A DNA stretch of 64,000 nt from UBA1926 sp002337215 (GTDB lineage Bacteria; Planctomycetota; Phycisphaerae; Phycisphaerales; UBA1924): assembly GCA_963973795.1 (NCBI GenBank), contig CAXBAF010000013.1, positions 1 through 64,000 of the forward strand, written 5' to 3'. Of this stretch, positions 46,088 through 56,719 are shown in pieces (within the stretch, counting starts at the first letter, position 1; each line of letters begins with the position of its first letter). The position numbers and the translations under genes are program-made. The notes under the pieces are model-generated. The model was given only the letters and a program-made list of their open reading frames with translations, was not told the DNA's origin and made no database searches.

Positions 46088-48385
46088 TTGAGCGAACCGA
46101 TCCCGAGCACGACACCGACGACCCGCCGGCGCACGCCCCCGAGCGCGCACGGCGAGCCCGCGGTCTGGCTCACCGGGTCGGCGCTGATTACCTGTCTCGC
46201 GCTCGTCGCGGTCACCCTGCTCATCATCGCGAGCGAGGGGCTCGTGACGCTCTGGCCGCGCCCGATCGAGCGGATCGAACTCAAGTCGGGGGAGACATTC
46301 CTCGGCTTGCCGATGGGGACCGAGACGTTCGTGCCCGGCGACAGTGATTCGGCGCGCATCAATGAACTGGGGGCCGCCGGTGAGGTTCTGGATCCGGAAG
46401 GCCGGGCGACGCGCTACCGCTTCCGGCTCGGCAACCGCGACATCGGGCGGGACGCGTTCGTGTGGGTCCCGGGCTTCGAGATCGCGGCGCGGTCGGTCGC
46501 AGAGGACGCGGTCCTTGTCGAGCGGGACGAGTGGGGGGTCTTCGTCGGTGTGCCTTCGGCGGTGATCGTGCGCTCAGAAATTGAAGAGGACACCACGGTG
46601 CCATTTGCGCCCGACGGCGTGGCGGCGACCGAGTATGGCGAGGGTGCTGCGGTCCGAGAGGTTGTCGACGAGTCCGACGGCGTGCGCACGGTGCTTCAGA
46701 CCGTTCGCATCACCGATGGGCCTGGCGAAACGCTCGAGGTTTACCGCACGATCCGGGACGATCTCCGGTCGCGTCGCGCACGGATCCAGACCCTGCAACG
46801 CGACGAGATCCCGCGGACTCAGGACAAGATTGACTCGCTGGCGTGGAAGGTCCGCCGAGCGGAGCGGGCCGGGACGCGCACCGATCGCGGTGCGCCGCTC
46901 GCGGCGTGGTTCGGTGCGCTTGCGGGCGTCGTTGCGTTCGGGGCTGCCGGCGTGCGCATGACTCGGATCGAGCACGCGAAGGGTCTTGTCTCGGGGCTGC
47001 GGACGCTGTGCTTCGTCGCGGTCGCGGCGTGTGCGCTCTTTGTCGTCCTTGAGCGGCCGTTCGCTCGAGGCTCGGTGACTGCGTCGGAACTCGCGTCGAT
47101 CAGCGCGGAGGTCGCGAGCGAACGCGCGGAGTTGATCACGCGGCGGGACGCGTTGCTCGCTGAGGTCCGGATGCTCGAGCGGATGGACCGCACGGTCCGG
47201 CTCGAGATCATGGACCCCGGGATGGGGCGGTTTGCCCCCGAGTCGCAGGCAACGCCGAACGAACCCATGCGGCTGTCCCAAGCGACGCGGATCGTGGAGA
47301 CGAACCGGCTGGGGCTCGCGGGCCGGGTCGGGGTCTATCTCAAACGCTGGGGTGACTTTCTATCCAAGCCCCCGGGCGAGAGCCCGGGCGAGGGCGGGGT
47401 GTTCCCGGTCATCGTGGGCACGGTGGTGCTGACGCTGCTCCTGACGGTCACGGTGGTGCCCCTCGGGGTCGTCGCGGCGATCTACCTGCGGGAGTATGCG
47501 ACGCAGGGCGTGGTGACCAGCGCGATCCGGATCGCGATCAACAACCTCGCGGGTGTTCCCAGCATCGTGTACGGGATGTTCGGGCTCGGGTTCTTCTGTT
47601 ACACGCTGGGCGGGTACGTGGACGCCGGACCCGGCGCGACCGCGCTGCCCACGGTGCCTTGGTGGACACTGATCGCGTCGCTCGTGCTGGTGATCGGGAT
47701 CGCGGCGTCGCTGACCGCGATGGGCTCGGACGGCGGGCCTCTGCAGCGCGGGGACGGGCTCCGGGGCAAGCTCCCGGGGCTTTTCGCGGGCTGGGGGTGG
47801 CTCGCGTGCGTGTGCCTCGCGGGGTATCTGATCTGGAAGACACCCTATTTTGGCGGCTTCTTTGCCGAGCGTCTGCCTGAGCAGCCCACGTTCGGTACGC
47901 GAGGGATTCTCTGGGCGGCGTTGACGCTGGCGTTGCTGACGCTGCCGGTCGTGATCGTTGCGACCGAGGAGGCGATCAGTGCGGTCCCGGGTTCGATGCG
48001 GGAGGGGAGCCTGGGATGTGGTGCGAGCCGATGGCAGACGATCCGCCGGATCGTGCTCCCGGCTTCCATGCCCGGTGTACTGACGGGGGCGATCCTCGCG
48101 ATGGCGCGCGGCGCGGGCGAGGTCGCGCCGCTGATGCTTGTGGGGGCGGTGAATCTGGCGCCGACGCTGCCGGTCTCGGCTGATGCACCGTTCCTTCACG
48201 GCGACCGGACTTTTATGCACCTGGGCTTCCATATCTACAACCTGGGCTTCCAGAGCCCTGATGCGGAAGCGGCGCGGCCTCTGGTGTGGACGACCACGCT
48301 GCTGCTTGTCGCGATCGTGCTCGGTCTGAACCTCTTTGCGATGTTCATCCGGGCTCGGCTACCCTCCCGAGCGGGGGGCGTCTGA
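46088..48385 (+). CDS. pstA: Phosphate ABC transporter permease PstA, enlarged
   Basis: This encodes 765 residues from a TTG start (GGAG 13 bases upstream), against about 296 in Escherichia coli. The first membrane helix is at about 29-53. A periplasmic beta-rich domain follows (about 60-220), then a predicted coiled coil (YRTIRDDLRSRRARIQTLQRDE). Two extra hydrophobic segments lie near 275-325, followed by a second coiled region. The true permease core begins at about 440 (FPVIVGTVVLTLLLTVTVVPLGVVAAIYLREYA). It includes NNLAGVPSIVYGMFGLGFF and the coupling motif SMREGSLGCGASRWQTIRRIVLP. It pairs with PstC to form the phosphate channel. The insertions parallel those in PstC. Confidence 0.92.
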   Translation: MSEPIPSTTPTTRRRTPPSAHGEPAVWLTGSALITCLALVAVTLLIIASEGLVTLWPRPIERIELKSGETFLGLPMGTETFVPGDSDSARINELGAAGEVLDPEGRATRYRFRLGNRDIGRDAFVWVPGFEIAARSVAEDAVLVERDEWGVFVGVPSAVIVRSEIEEDTTVPFAPDGVAATEYGEGAAVREVVDESDGVRTVLQTVRITDGPGETLEVYRTIRDDLRSRRARIQTLQRDEIPRTQDKIDSLAWKVRRAERAGTRTDRGAPLAAWFGALAGVVAFGAAGVRMTRIEHAKGLVSGLRTLCFVAVAACALFVVLERPFARGSVTASELASISAEVASERAELITRRDALLAEVRMLERMDRTVRLEIMDPGMGRFAPESQATPNEPMRLSQATRIVETNRLGLAGRVGVYLKRWGDFLSKPPGESPGEGGVFPVIVGTVVLTLLLTVTVVPLGVVAAIYLREYATQGVVTSAIRIAINNLAGVPSIVYGMFGLGFFCYTLGGYVDAGPGATALPTVPWWTLIASLVLVIGIAASLTAMGSDGGPLQRGDGLRGKLPGLFAGWGWLACVCLAGYLIWKTPYFGGFFAERLPEQPTFGTRGILWAALTLALLTLPVVIVATEEAISAVPGSMREGSLGCGASRWQTIRRIVLPASMPGVLTGAILAMARGAGEVAPLMLVGAVNLAPTLPVSADAPFLHGDRTFMHLGFHIYNLGFQSPDAEAARPLVWTTTLLLVAIVLGLNLFAMFIRARLPSRAGGV

Positions 48386-48455
48386 TGGCGTACGAATCTG
48401 ATCGAACAGGGCCCGGATCACGGTCACAACGGCGTTCAGAGCGCAGGGGCGGCGG

Positions 48456-49370
48456 ATGAGCATTGCACGGATTTCCGGGAACTGGACGGCCGGCGAGGAG
48501 AACATCCGCGCCGGGAACGGCGCTCGGGCGAGCAAGGGCGCTGACGCGTCCGTGCTGGCTGCGATCCGTCGGGGTGAGCGCGTCGAGGCGAAGATCCACG
48601 ACGAGGTCTTCTCGGAGGACCACGTTCTGGAGATCGATGATTTCTGCTTGTGGTACGGGGCATCACAGGCGCTCCACAGCGTCACGATGCCGATCTCGCG
48701 GGGCAAGGTCACCGCCCTGCTCGGGCCTTCGGGCTGCGGAAAAAGCACGCTGCTGCGGAGCGTGAATCGGCTGAACGATCTGATCGATGGCGTCCGCGCG
48801 ACGGGCGACCTCCGGCTCAACGGGAGCTCAGTGTACGGCCCACGCGTGGATGTGATCGATCTTCGGAAGCGGCTCGGGATGGTGTTCCAGAAGCCGAACC
48901 CGTTCCCGATGTCGATCTTTGAGAATGTGGTCTACCCGCTGCGTATTGACGGTGTTCGGCAGAAGGGCGTACTGCGGGACGCGTGCGAGCAGGCGCTCCG
49001 CGGCGCGGCGTTGTGGGACGAGGTCAAGGACCGGCTCAACCAGCCGGCGCTCGGGCTCTCGGGCGGGCAGCAGCAGCGGCTGTGCATCGCGCGGGCGATC
49101 GTGTCGGATCCCGAGGTGCTGCTGCTCGATGAGCCCTGCTCGGCGCTCGATCCGATCGCGACGCAGCGTGTCGAGGAGCTCATCGCGGAGATCAGCGAGC
49201 GTTATTCGGTCCTGATCGTGACCCACAACATGCAGCAGGCTGCCCGGGTGAGCCAGTACACGGCGTTCATGTACCTCGGGAACCTGGTGGAATACGGGCC
49301 AACCCAGTCCATTTTCCAGAGGCCGGCGCTGCCCGAGACCGAGCAGTACGTCACGGGCCGCTTCGGGTGA
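48456..49370 (+). CDS. pstB: Phosphate ABC transporter ATP-binding protein PstB
   Basis: This encodes 304 residues. The Walker A GPSGCGKST is near 89-97, the Q-loop lies in GMVFQKPNPFPMSIFENVVYP (a PstB hallmark), and the signature LSGGQQQRL is near 200. Walker B LLLDEPCSALDP and the switch His (IVTHNMQQA) follow. About 55 residues precede the usual PstB start. The first ATG was kept, but a later start would give a more typical 250-residue protein. It hydrolyses ATP to drive phosphate import. A weak GC hairpin at 49377-49391 follows, without a U-tract. Confidence 0.94.
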   Translation: MSIARISGNWTAGEENIRAGNGARASKGADASVLAAIRRGERVEAKIHDEVFSEDHVLEIDDFCLWYGASQALHSVTMPISRGKVTALLGPSGCGKSTLLRSVNRLNDLIDGVRATGDLRLNGSSVYGPRVDVIDLRKRLGMVFQKPNPFPMSIFENVVYPLRIDGVRQKGVLRDACEQALRGAALWDEVKDRLNQPALGLSGGQQQRLCIARAIVSDPEVLLLDEPCSALDPIATQRVEELIAEISERYSVLIVTHNMQQAARVSQYTAFMYLGNLVEYGPTQSIFQRPALPETEQYVTGRFG

Positions 49371-49564
49371 CGCGGCGGGGCCGGCGGCCCCTCGGGCGGT
49401 TTCCGGGCGATCGGCATATTCGGTGAAGAATTGGGGATCATTCCTGATCCAGTGCGCGGTACGACCGATAGAGACGGGTACTATCCACAGAAACCTGCAT
49501 CCGCCGCGTTTCTACGCCGGCCGGGTCCGGCGGGAGACGCAGGCTGTGTGATTCGGCGGTACCG

Positions 49565-52543
49565 ATGACGAGTGCACCGCGAGCGATTCCCCCATCCATG
49601 AACGGCTGGAGCCCCGAGTACCTGGAGACTCGGTATGCGCTCTACAAAGCCGACCCCGGGGCGCTGGACGAGACCGAGCGGATGTTCTTCGCCGGCTTTG
49701 ATCTGGCGATGGCCGAGGGTCTGAAGTTCGCAGGCGGTTCGTCTTCCGGCGGCGGTGGCGCTTCGGGCGGGCTCGCGCTTGCGCGAGCGACTTCGGTGCC
49801 CGATGGCAACGGGAGCAGACTGAACGGATCGGCCGAGAAGGTGCGTGTGACGCCGTTCGCGGGTCAACCCGCAGGCCGGGCGTCGCAGGCGCAGGCGATC
49901 GTTGACGATCTCGTGACATCCTACCGGCAGTTCGGGCACCTGGCTGCCAAGATCGACCCGTTCGACCGCGATCGTCCCGCGCCCGAGGAGCTGACGCTCG
50001 CCTATCACGGCCTGAAGGAAGCGGACCTCGATCAGGCGATCGACGCGAGCGATCTGGGCGACGAGGGCGACACCACGCTCCGCGCGCTGATCGAGCGGCT
50101 CGAGCGGACCTACTGCGGCTCGATCGGTGTTGAGTTGATGCACATCAACGAGACCGAGGTCCGCGCGTGGCTCGTTGAGCGTGTCGAGCGGTCGGGCGGC
50201 CGGATCGAGCTCACCAAGCAGGACAAGACCAAGCTGCTCGAGCAACTGACGCGGGCCGAGACGTTTGAACGGTTCCTCGGGAAGCGGTACCCCGGCGAGA
50301 AGCGGTTCAGCCTCGAGGGCTCGGAGTCGCTGATTCCGCTGCTGGACCGGGTGCTCGAAACGGCGTCGGATCTGGATGTTGAAGAGATCGTATTGGGGAT
50401 GGCGCACCGCGGCAGGCTCAACGTGCTCAACAACATCCTGGGCAAGACATACGAGCAGATCTTCACAGAGTTTGAGGAGAGCTGGCTCGAGGACTTCGAT
50501 GATTCTGGTGGGGACGTCAAGTACCACAAGGGATACTCGGGGACGCGGCGGTACCCGAACGGGCGGATGCTGCACCTGGCGATGGCGAGCAACCCCAGCC
50601 ACCTCGAGGCGGTGGGGGCGGTCGTGCTGGGGCGGTGCCGGGCGAAGCAGCGGCTGCGGGGCGACCTGGAGCGCAAGCGGGTGATGCCGCTGATCATGCA
50701 CGGCGATGCGGCCGTGATGGGTCAGGGGATCGTCGCGGAGATTCTGAACTTCAGCCAGCTCGAGGGGTACACGACCGGCGGCTCGATCCACGTCGTGGTG
50801 AACAACCAGATCGGGTTTACGACGCTGCCCGAGGACGCGCGTTCGAGCATGTACTGCACGGATGTTGCGAAGATCATCGAAGCGCCGGTGCTGCACGTGA
50901 ACGGCGAGGACCCCGAGGCGGTGGTCGCGGCGGCGAAGATCGCGACCGAGTACCGCCAGAAGTTCAAGCGGGATGTGTTCATCGATCTGCAGTGCTACCG
51001 CAAGTATGGTCACAACGAGCAGGACGAAACGAGCTTCACGCAGCCCATCCTTGCGGCGATGATCAAGAACAAGCTGTCGGTGCTGAGCCAGTACCAGCAG
51101 CAGCTGCTCGACGAGGGTGTGATCAACCAGGCCGACATCCATGCGATCAAGCTCCGGATGGACGAGGCGTTGGAGCGTGCGCAGGACACGGTCAAGTCGA
51201 ACCCGCACGACCCGATGATCGACCCGGGCAGCTCGCGCTGGTCTGGGCAGAGCCACAAGTACAACTTTGAGCCCGCCGAAACCGCGGTCTCGATGGACAC
51301 GCTCAAGGAAATCTGCGCCGGGCTTGGTCGCGTCCCGGACGGGTTCAACGTCAATCGCAAGCTCAAACCGCTGCTCAAGAGCCGTTCGGGGCTCACCGAG
51401 AGCGGCGATATCAGCTACGCGGACGCGGAGCATCTCGCGTACGGGACGCTGCTGCTGGAGGGGTACGCGATCCGTCTGAGCGGGCAGGACTGCCGCCGGG
51501 GGACGTTCAGCCATCGCCACGCGGTGCTGCGAGACTCGGAGAGCGCCGACCCGTTCATCCCGCTCAACAACATCCGCGAGGTCGGGACGATCGGGACCGA
51601 GACGGCGCCGGGAACGACCGGCGCGAACGGCAAGCCCAGGCAGGGCCGGCTCTGCGTGTATGACAGCCCGCTGAGCGAGGAATCGGTCCTCGGGTTCGAC
51701 TACGGCTATTCGCTGGCCGACCCCGACATGCTGGTCATCTGGGAAGCGCAGTTCGGCGACTTTGTCAACGGTGCCCAGGTGCTGATTGATCAGTTCATCG
51801 CGTCGGCCGAGGTGAAGTGGGACCGCTGGTCGGGCCTGGTGATGCTGCTGCCCCACGGGTACGAGGGCGCGGGCCCCGAGCACTCGTCGTGCCGGATCGA
51901 GCGGTTCCTCGAGCTGTGCGGCAACGACAACATGCAGGTGGTCTACCCGACCACCGCGGCGCAGACATTCCACATGTTCCGGCGTCAGATGAAGCGTGAC
52001 TTCCGCAAGCCGCTGATCGTCGCGTCGCCCAAGAGCATGCTGCGGACGAACACGAGCCAGATTTCGGAGCTTACGCAAGGGACCTTCCGCGAGATCCTCG
52101 ACGACCCTGCGTTCGAGGGCTGGCACCCCGAGTTCAAGAAGCCGCTCGACCCCAAGAAGGTATCGCGGGTTCTGATCTGCAGCGGCAAGATCTATCACGA
52201 GCTTGACGCACGACGTCGGGAGAACGGTCGGGACGACACGGCGATCGTCCGGATCGAGCAGGTCTATCCGTTCCACGCCGGATCGCTCGGCGAGATCCTC
52301 GGGAGGTATCCCAAGAAGGCCGAGCTGGCGTACGTGCAGGAGGAGCCGCGGAACATGGGTTCGTACCTGTTTGTCGCGGACCGGATGGAGCACGCGATGG
52401 GCCTGAAGGAGTTGGTCTATATCGGTCGCTCCGCATCTTCGAGCCCGGCCGTCGGGTCGAAGCGGGTCCACAAGATCGAGCAAGACAAGATCCTGACCGA
52501 GGCGATCGGCCCGGCTCCTGAGGAATCGAAGTCCAAGGGTTGA
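49565..52543 (+). CDS. sucA: 2-oxoglutarate dehydrogenase E1 component
   Basis: This encodes 992 residues, slightly longer than the roughly 930 of Escherichia coli SucA because of a Gly/Ser-rich stretch near 55-75. It starts MTSAPRAIPPSMNGWSPEYLETRYALYKADP; the N-terminal helix WSPEYLE is the E2-binding segment of OGDH. Thiamine diphosphate/active-site segments include VLGMAHRGRLNVLNNI, HGDAAVMGQGIVAE, NNQIGFTT, CYRKYGHNEQDE and FSHRHAVLRD. It decarboxylates 2-oxoglutarate and transfers the succinyl group to the E2 lipoyl arm in the TCA cycle. It is followed 55 bases later by the E2 gene. The E3 gene is not in the window. Confidence 0.96.
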   Translation: MTSAPRAIPPSMNGWSPEYLETRYALYKADPGALDETERMFFAGFDLAMAEGLKFAGGSSSGGGGASGGLALARATSVPDGNGSRLNGSAEKVRVTPFAGQPAGRASQAQAIVDDLVTSYRQFGHLAAKIDPFDRDRPAPEELTLAYHGLKEADLDQAIDASDLGDEGDTTLRALIERLERTYCGSIGVELMHINETEVRAWLVERVERSGGRIELTKQDKTKLLEQLTRAETFERFLGKRYPGEKRFSLEGSESLIPLLDRVLETASDLDVEEIVLGMAHRGRLNVLNNILGKTYEQIFTEFEESWLEDFDDSGGDVKYHKGYSGTRRYPNGRMLHLAMASNPSHLEAVGAVVLGRCRAKQRLRGDLERKRVMPLIMHGDAAVMGQGIVAEILNFSQLEGYTTGGSIHVVVNNQIGFTTLPEDARSSMYCTDVAKIIEAPVLHVNGEDPEAVVAAAKIATEYRQKFKRDVFIDLQCYRKYGHNEQDETSFTQPILAAMIKNKLSVLSQYQQQLLDEGVINQADIHAIKLRMDEALERAQDTVKSNPHDPMIDPGSSRWSGQSHKYNFEPAETAVSMDTLKEICAGLGRVPDGFNVNRKLKPLLKSRSGLTESGDISYADAEHLAYGTLLLEGYAIRLSGQDCRRGTFSHRHAVLRDSESADPFIPLNNIREVGTIGTETAPGTTGANGKPRQGRLCVYDSPLSEESVLGFDYGYSLADPDMLVIWEAQFGDFVNGAQVLIDQFIASAEVKWDRWSGLVMLLPHGYEGAGPEHSSCRIERFLELCGNDNMQVVYPTTAAQTFHMFRRQMKRDFRKPLIVASPKSMLRTNTSQISELTQGTFREILDDPAFEGWHPEFKKPLDPKKVSRVLICSGKIYHELDARRRENGRDDTAIVRIEQVYPFHAGSLGEILGRYPKKAELAYVQEEPRNMGSYLFVADRMEHAMGLKELVYIGRSASSSPAVGSKRVHKIEQDKILTEAIGPAPEESKSKG

Positions 52544-52598
52544 GACCCCGGGGCACGACGCCCCGCGAGCGCCCGGGACTGCGGGCAACGAGGCGAAC

Positions 52599-53926
<1,328 letters not shown>

Positions 53927-53930
<4 letters not shown>

Positions 53931-54271
53931 GCAGGTTACGAGGGCCAATACAGCGCGGCGGGCTTGCTCACCATGTGCTGAACCTGATCGCCGCGGTACT
54001 GGTTATCGTTGGACTGGTCTTGTGCATCCGCGGCGCGGCTCTCGGGCTGGGCGAACTCGGGTCGCTCTACCGGGGCGTGGAAGGTGATGCGCTCGCAACG
54101 CCCGATGTCTCCGAAGAGGAACGCAGCGGGCGGCTGGCGTCCCATGCCTTTGGGGCTCTCTTGGGCCTCATTCCGGTCGGCGTGGGAGTGACGTTGTTCG
54201 CCGTGAGCCGGGTGTTCTACCGAGTGAAGAACACGCAGTCGATCGACGACCGCGCGATCCTGCACGACTGA
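53927..54271 (+). CDS. Small two-helix membrane protein, function unknown
   Basis: This encodes 114 residues from a GTG that overlaps the sucB stop by 4 bases, so it may be translationally coupled. Two hydrophobic segments (VLNLIAAVLVIVGLVLCI at about 17-34 and FGALLGLIPVGVGVTLFAV at about 74-92) are joined by a hydrophilic Glu/Ser-rich loop. No domain was recognised. It is retained because of the hydrophobic pattern and coupling, but the absence of homologous landmarks leaves some doubt. Confidence 0.55.
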
Positions 54272-54281
54272 GGAGGGGCGT

Positions 54282-54674
54282 TCACCCCGACGCGGCCGCG
54301 GCGGCGGCGGCCTGTGCGGCAGCAGCGGCCGCGATCTGTGAAGCCTGTCCTGTGTCTGCACTGCCCAGCATCGTCGCGACCACCGGAAGCGCAGACCCGG
54401 CTCCGGGCGGTTTGAGCGACCACAGAATCTCGCCCGTCATCGGATCGACGCAGGTTACCCGCCCACTCCGGCAGGCGTAGACACCCATCGGGTCGGCCGA
54501 GATGGTAATAAATCCTGAGGCGGCCCATCGGCTCCCGGGGATCTCGGTGGTCCAGATGACGCGTCCGCTCTGCCCATCGATCGCGGAGAGATACTTCTTG
54601 GCGGCAACGAAGACGAGGGCCGCAGGATCGAATCCGGTCGACTGTGGGGTGTGTTCGTAGGGGGTAGGTGCCAT
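54282..54674 (-). CDS. Short PQQ-like (beta-propeller blade) repeat protein
   Basis: This encodes 130 residues starting MAPTPYEHTPQSTG. Two blade-like repeats are visible: KKYLSAIDGQSGRVIWTTEIP and SGRVTCVDPMTGEILWSLKPP, both following the 'L.ALD..TG.v.W' pattern of quinoprotein-type propellers. It ends in an Ala-rich stretch. There is no signal peptide, and two blades cannot close a propeller, so it would need to oligomerise or be a remnant. A TTG start a few codons upstream is possible. It converges with the preceding small membrane protein gene. Confidence 0.7.
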   Translation of the reverse strand: MAPTPYEHTPQSTGFDPAALVFVAAKKYLSAIDGQSGRVIWTTEIPGSRWAASGFITISADPMGVYACRSGRVTCVDPMTGEILWSLKPPGAGSALPVVATMLGSADTGQASQIAAAAAAQAAAAAAASG

Positions 54675-54684
54675 GCGCAGATCA

Positions 54685-54714
54685 TAAGACAAACGCCCGG
54701 GAGGGCCGGGCGTT
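54685..54714 (-). terminator. Terminator of the YHS-domain gene
   Basis: AACGCCCGG and CCGGGCGTT form a perfect 9-bp stem with a 5-base loop. In the leftward direction it is followed by TTGTCTTAT. It lies 60 bases beyond the YHS gene stop. Confidence 0.6.
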
Positions 54715-54774
54715 CGTCAGGGATGAGCGATGATCGGAGCGTGCCGAAGCACAGGCGGGTTAAGGCTTGCCGGA

Positions 54775-55326
54775 CTACTTCTCCGGTGCGCGCTCACCCG
54801 TCTCTTCTCCCCACCACACATCGGCGTCGTTCTCCAGCGTGGACGGGCCTTCCTTCTCCCAGAGTTTGTGGGTATCAGTGAACAAGTCCTTGTAGAACAG
54901 CAGGAGGCGACCATCCTGAATCTTGAAGTTCTTGGGGCTCGGTTCGGTATATCCCTCGTACGCGGCGGCGTAGGCACACCACCCACCGAAAGCAGGCTCG
55001 TACTTGGCGGGGGTCTTCTTGAAGAGATCTCGGTTCGCGGTGCGAGCGAACCGGTAGGTGACACCGTTATAGGTATGGGTGATCTTTTTGCTGCCCTTGG
55101 TCGGGGTGCCCTTGCCCTTTGGGTCGCCCTCCGGGAAATAAGCGACGGGGTCGTATCCCTGCGCACCGAGGGTCTTCTTCTCGAGTTGGTACTTTTCGAG
55201 ACGGATCTGGGTCCATTGCCGCTCGTTCGCGTCTTTGGGGGGCAGGGCGGCCGCGGTGGAGGCCGCGAGTGCGAGCGCTAGCGAGGCGAAGAGGACGGCG
55301 GGGCTCGGGGGCTTGTTGCTTGTCAT
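54775..55326 (-). CDS. Exported YHS-domain protein
   Basis: This encodes 183 residues starting MTSNKPPSPAVLFAS, with a GAAAGG ribosome binding site and a signal peptide ending AAALPP near residue 30. The YHS core includes LGAQGYDPVAYFPEGDP, YNGVTYRFARTANRDLFKKTP and YEPAFGGWCAYA, then an FKIQDGRLLLFYKDLFTDT tail. YHS domains are small, probably metal-binding modules. This exported 'YDPVAYF' subgroup is widespread in planctomycetes and proteobacteria but has no established function. It is divergent from the DUF4332 gene. Confidence 0.88.
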   Translation of the reverse strand: MTSNKPPSPAVLFASLALALAASTAAALPPKDANERQWTQIRLEKYQLEKKTLGAQGYDPVAYFPEGDPKGKGTPTKGSKKITHTYNGVTYRFARTANRDLFKKTPAKYEPAFGGWCAYAAAYEGYTEPSPKNFKIQDGRLLLFYKDLFTDTHKLWEKEGPSTLENDADVWWGEETGERAPEK

Positions 55327-55538
55327 CGTGGGGGCCTTTCGTGGAGGGATGGCTGAACGGTCCAATTTGCAGCCGGTAGCGAGAGATCGAACAAGTAAGT
55401 GAACACTAATATTCGGTCGATTCCCGATCACTCCGGGTTCCTTTTCTGATCCGAACGCGTGGGATCGCCTTGTGCGCTCCGTTTGGAGGGAGGCCGCGGG
55501 ACCCGCGGCCCAGCACACGGAAAGTAAGGAGCAGCGAC

Positions 55539-55949
55539 ATGGCGAACTACAAGATCGAAGACATCGAGGGCATCGGCCCCGCGTACGGCGACAAGCTCCG
55601 CGAGGCGGGCGTCACCGACACCGACGGTCTCCTGGCGGCCTCCAAGACCGCCGCGCAGCGCAAGGAACTGGCCGCGAAGGCGGACATCAGCGAGAAGCTG
55701 ATCCTTGAGTGGGCCAACCACGCGGACCTGTACCGCATCAAGGGGATCGGCAGCGAGTACGCCGATCTGCTCGAAGAAGCGGGTGTGGACACCGTCCCCG
55801 AGCTCGCCCAGCGGAACGCGGCGAACCTTGCCGCCAAGCTCGTCGAGGTCAACGACGCGAAGAGCCTGGTCCGCAGCGCGCCCAGCGAGAAGGAAGTCGC
55901 GGGCTGGATCGAGCAGGCGTCGGGCATGGAGCGTGCGCTCGAGTATTGA
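55539..55949 (+). CDS. DUF4332 helix-hairpin-helix protein
   Basis: This encodes 136 residues starting MANYKIEDIEGIGPAYGDKL with AAGGAG upstream. Two helix-hairpin-helix motifs are evident, IEGIGPAYGDKLREAGVTDTDGLL and IKGIGSEYADLLEEAGVDTVPEL. This is the DUF4332 pattern, related to the radA/ligase-type 'GIGPA.A..L' fold. Members are predicted nucleic-acid binding proteins of unknown role. The protein is probably cytoplasmic, as there is no signal peptide. Confidence 0.88.
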   Translation: MANYKIEDIEGIGPAYGDKLREAGVTDTDGLLAASKTAAQRKELAAKADISEKLILEWANHADLYRIKGIGSEYADLLEEAGVDTVPELAQRNAANLAAKLVEVNDAKSLVRSAPSEKEVAGWIEQASGMERALEY

Positions 55950-56053
55950 GCCGTATGACGCCTGCATGAGCAGCGTGGGGCTCAGGTTGAGGAGCGGCCC
56001 CCTCAGAGAAGCAGAGAGAGAACCCTTCCGCCGTGCGGGTGTACACTGCCCGT

Positions 56054-56719
56054 ATGGCACTTTCACGCGATCAGATCGCCAAGCGAGCGGCACAGGAACT
56101 CCGCGACGGGTTCGTCGTCAACCTGGGCATCGGCATGCCGACGCTCGTGGCGAACCATATCCCCGTCGGCATCGATGTCTGGCTCCAGTCAGAGAACGGC
56201 CTGCTCGGGATCGGTCCGTTCCCGACCGAGGCCGAGGTGGACGCCGACCTCATCAACGCCGGCAAGCAGACGGTGACCGCCCGCGCCGGCGCGAGCTACT
56301 TTTCCAGTTCCGACTCATTCGGCATGATCCGGGGCGGGCACATCGACATGTGCATCCTCGGCGCGATGCAGGTGAGCCAGGCGGGCGATATCGCCAACTG
56401 GATGATCCCCGGCAAGATGGTCAAGGGCATGGGCGGCGCGATGGACCTCGTCGCGGGCGTGCAGAAGGTCGTCGTCGCGATGGAGCACTGCTCGAAGCGG
56501 GGCGACGCGAAGATCGTCAAGGAATGCTCGCTCCCGCTGACCGGCAAGGCGTGCATCGACATGATCATCACCGACCTGAGCGTGCTCGAGTTCGACGAGG
56601 GCAAGGGGCGGTTCCGGCTGACCGAACTCGCGCCGGGCGTGACCGTTGACGAGGTGAAGTCGAAGACGGAGGCGGAGTTCGTGGTGGAGGGTGAGCCGGC
56701 GGTGATCGGGGCCGGATGA
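56054..56719 (+). CDS. scoB: CoA transferase subunit B (3-oxoacid CoA-transferase type)
   Basis: This encodes 221 residues starting MALSRDQIAKRAAQEL, the standard beginning of the B subunit. NLGIGMPTLVANHIP leads to the catalytic glutamate in LQSENGLLGIGPFP. GGHIDMCILGAMQVSQAGDIANWMIPG and GMGGAMDLVAG are conserved. The enzyme exchanges CoA between succinyl-CoA (or acetyl-CoA) and acetoacetate. Subunit A, normally immediately upstream, is absent; the upstream neighbour is the DUF4332 gene. The partner must be elsewhere in the genome. Almost no ribosome binding site is visible and TACACT lies 7 bases upstream, so a leaderless message is possible. Confidence 0.9.
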   Translation: MALSRDQIAKRAAQELRDGFVVNLGIGMPTLVANHIPVGIDVWLQSENGLLGIGPFPTEAEVDADLINAGKQTVTARAGASYFSSSDSFGMIRGGHIDMCILGAMQVSQAGDIANWMIPGKMVKGMGGAMDLVAGVQKVVVAMEHCSKRGDAKIVKECSLPLTGKACIDMIITDLSVLEFDEGKGRFRLTELAPGVTVDEVKSKTEAEFVVEGEPAVIGAG

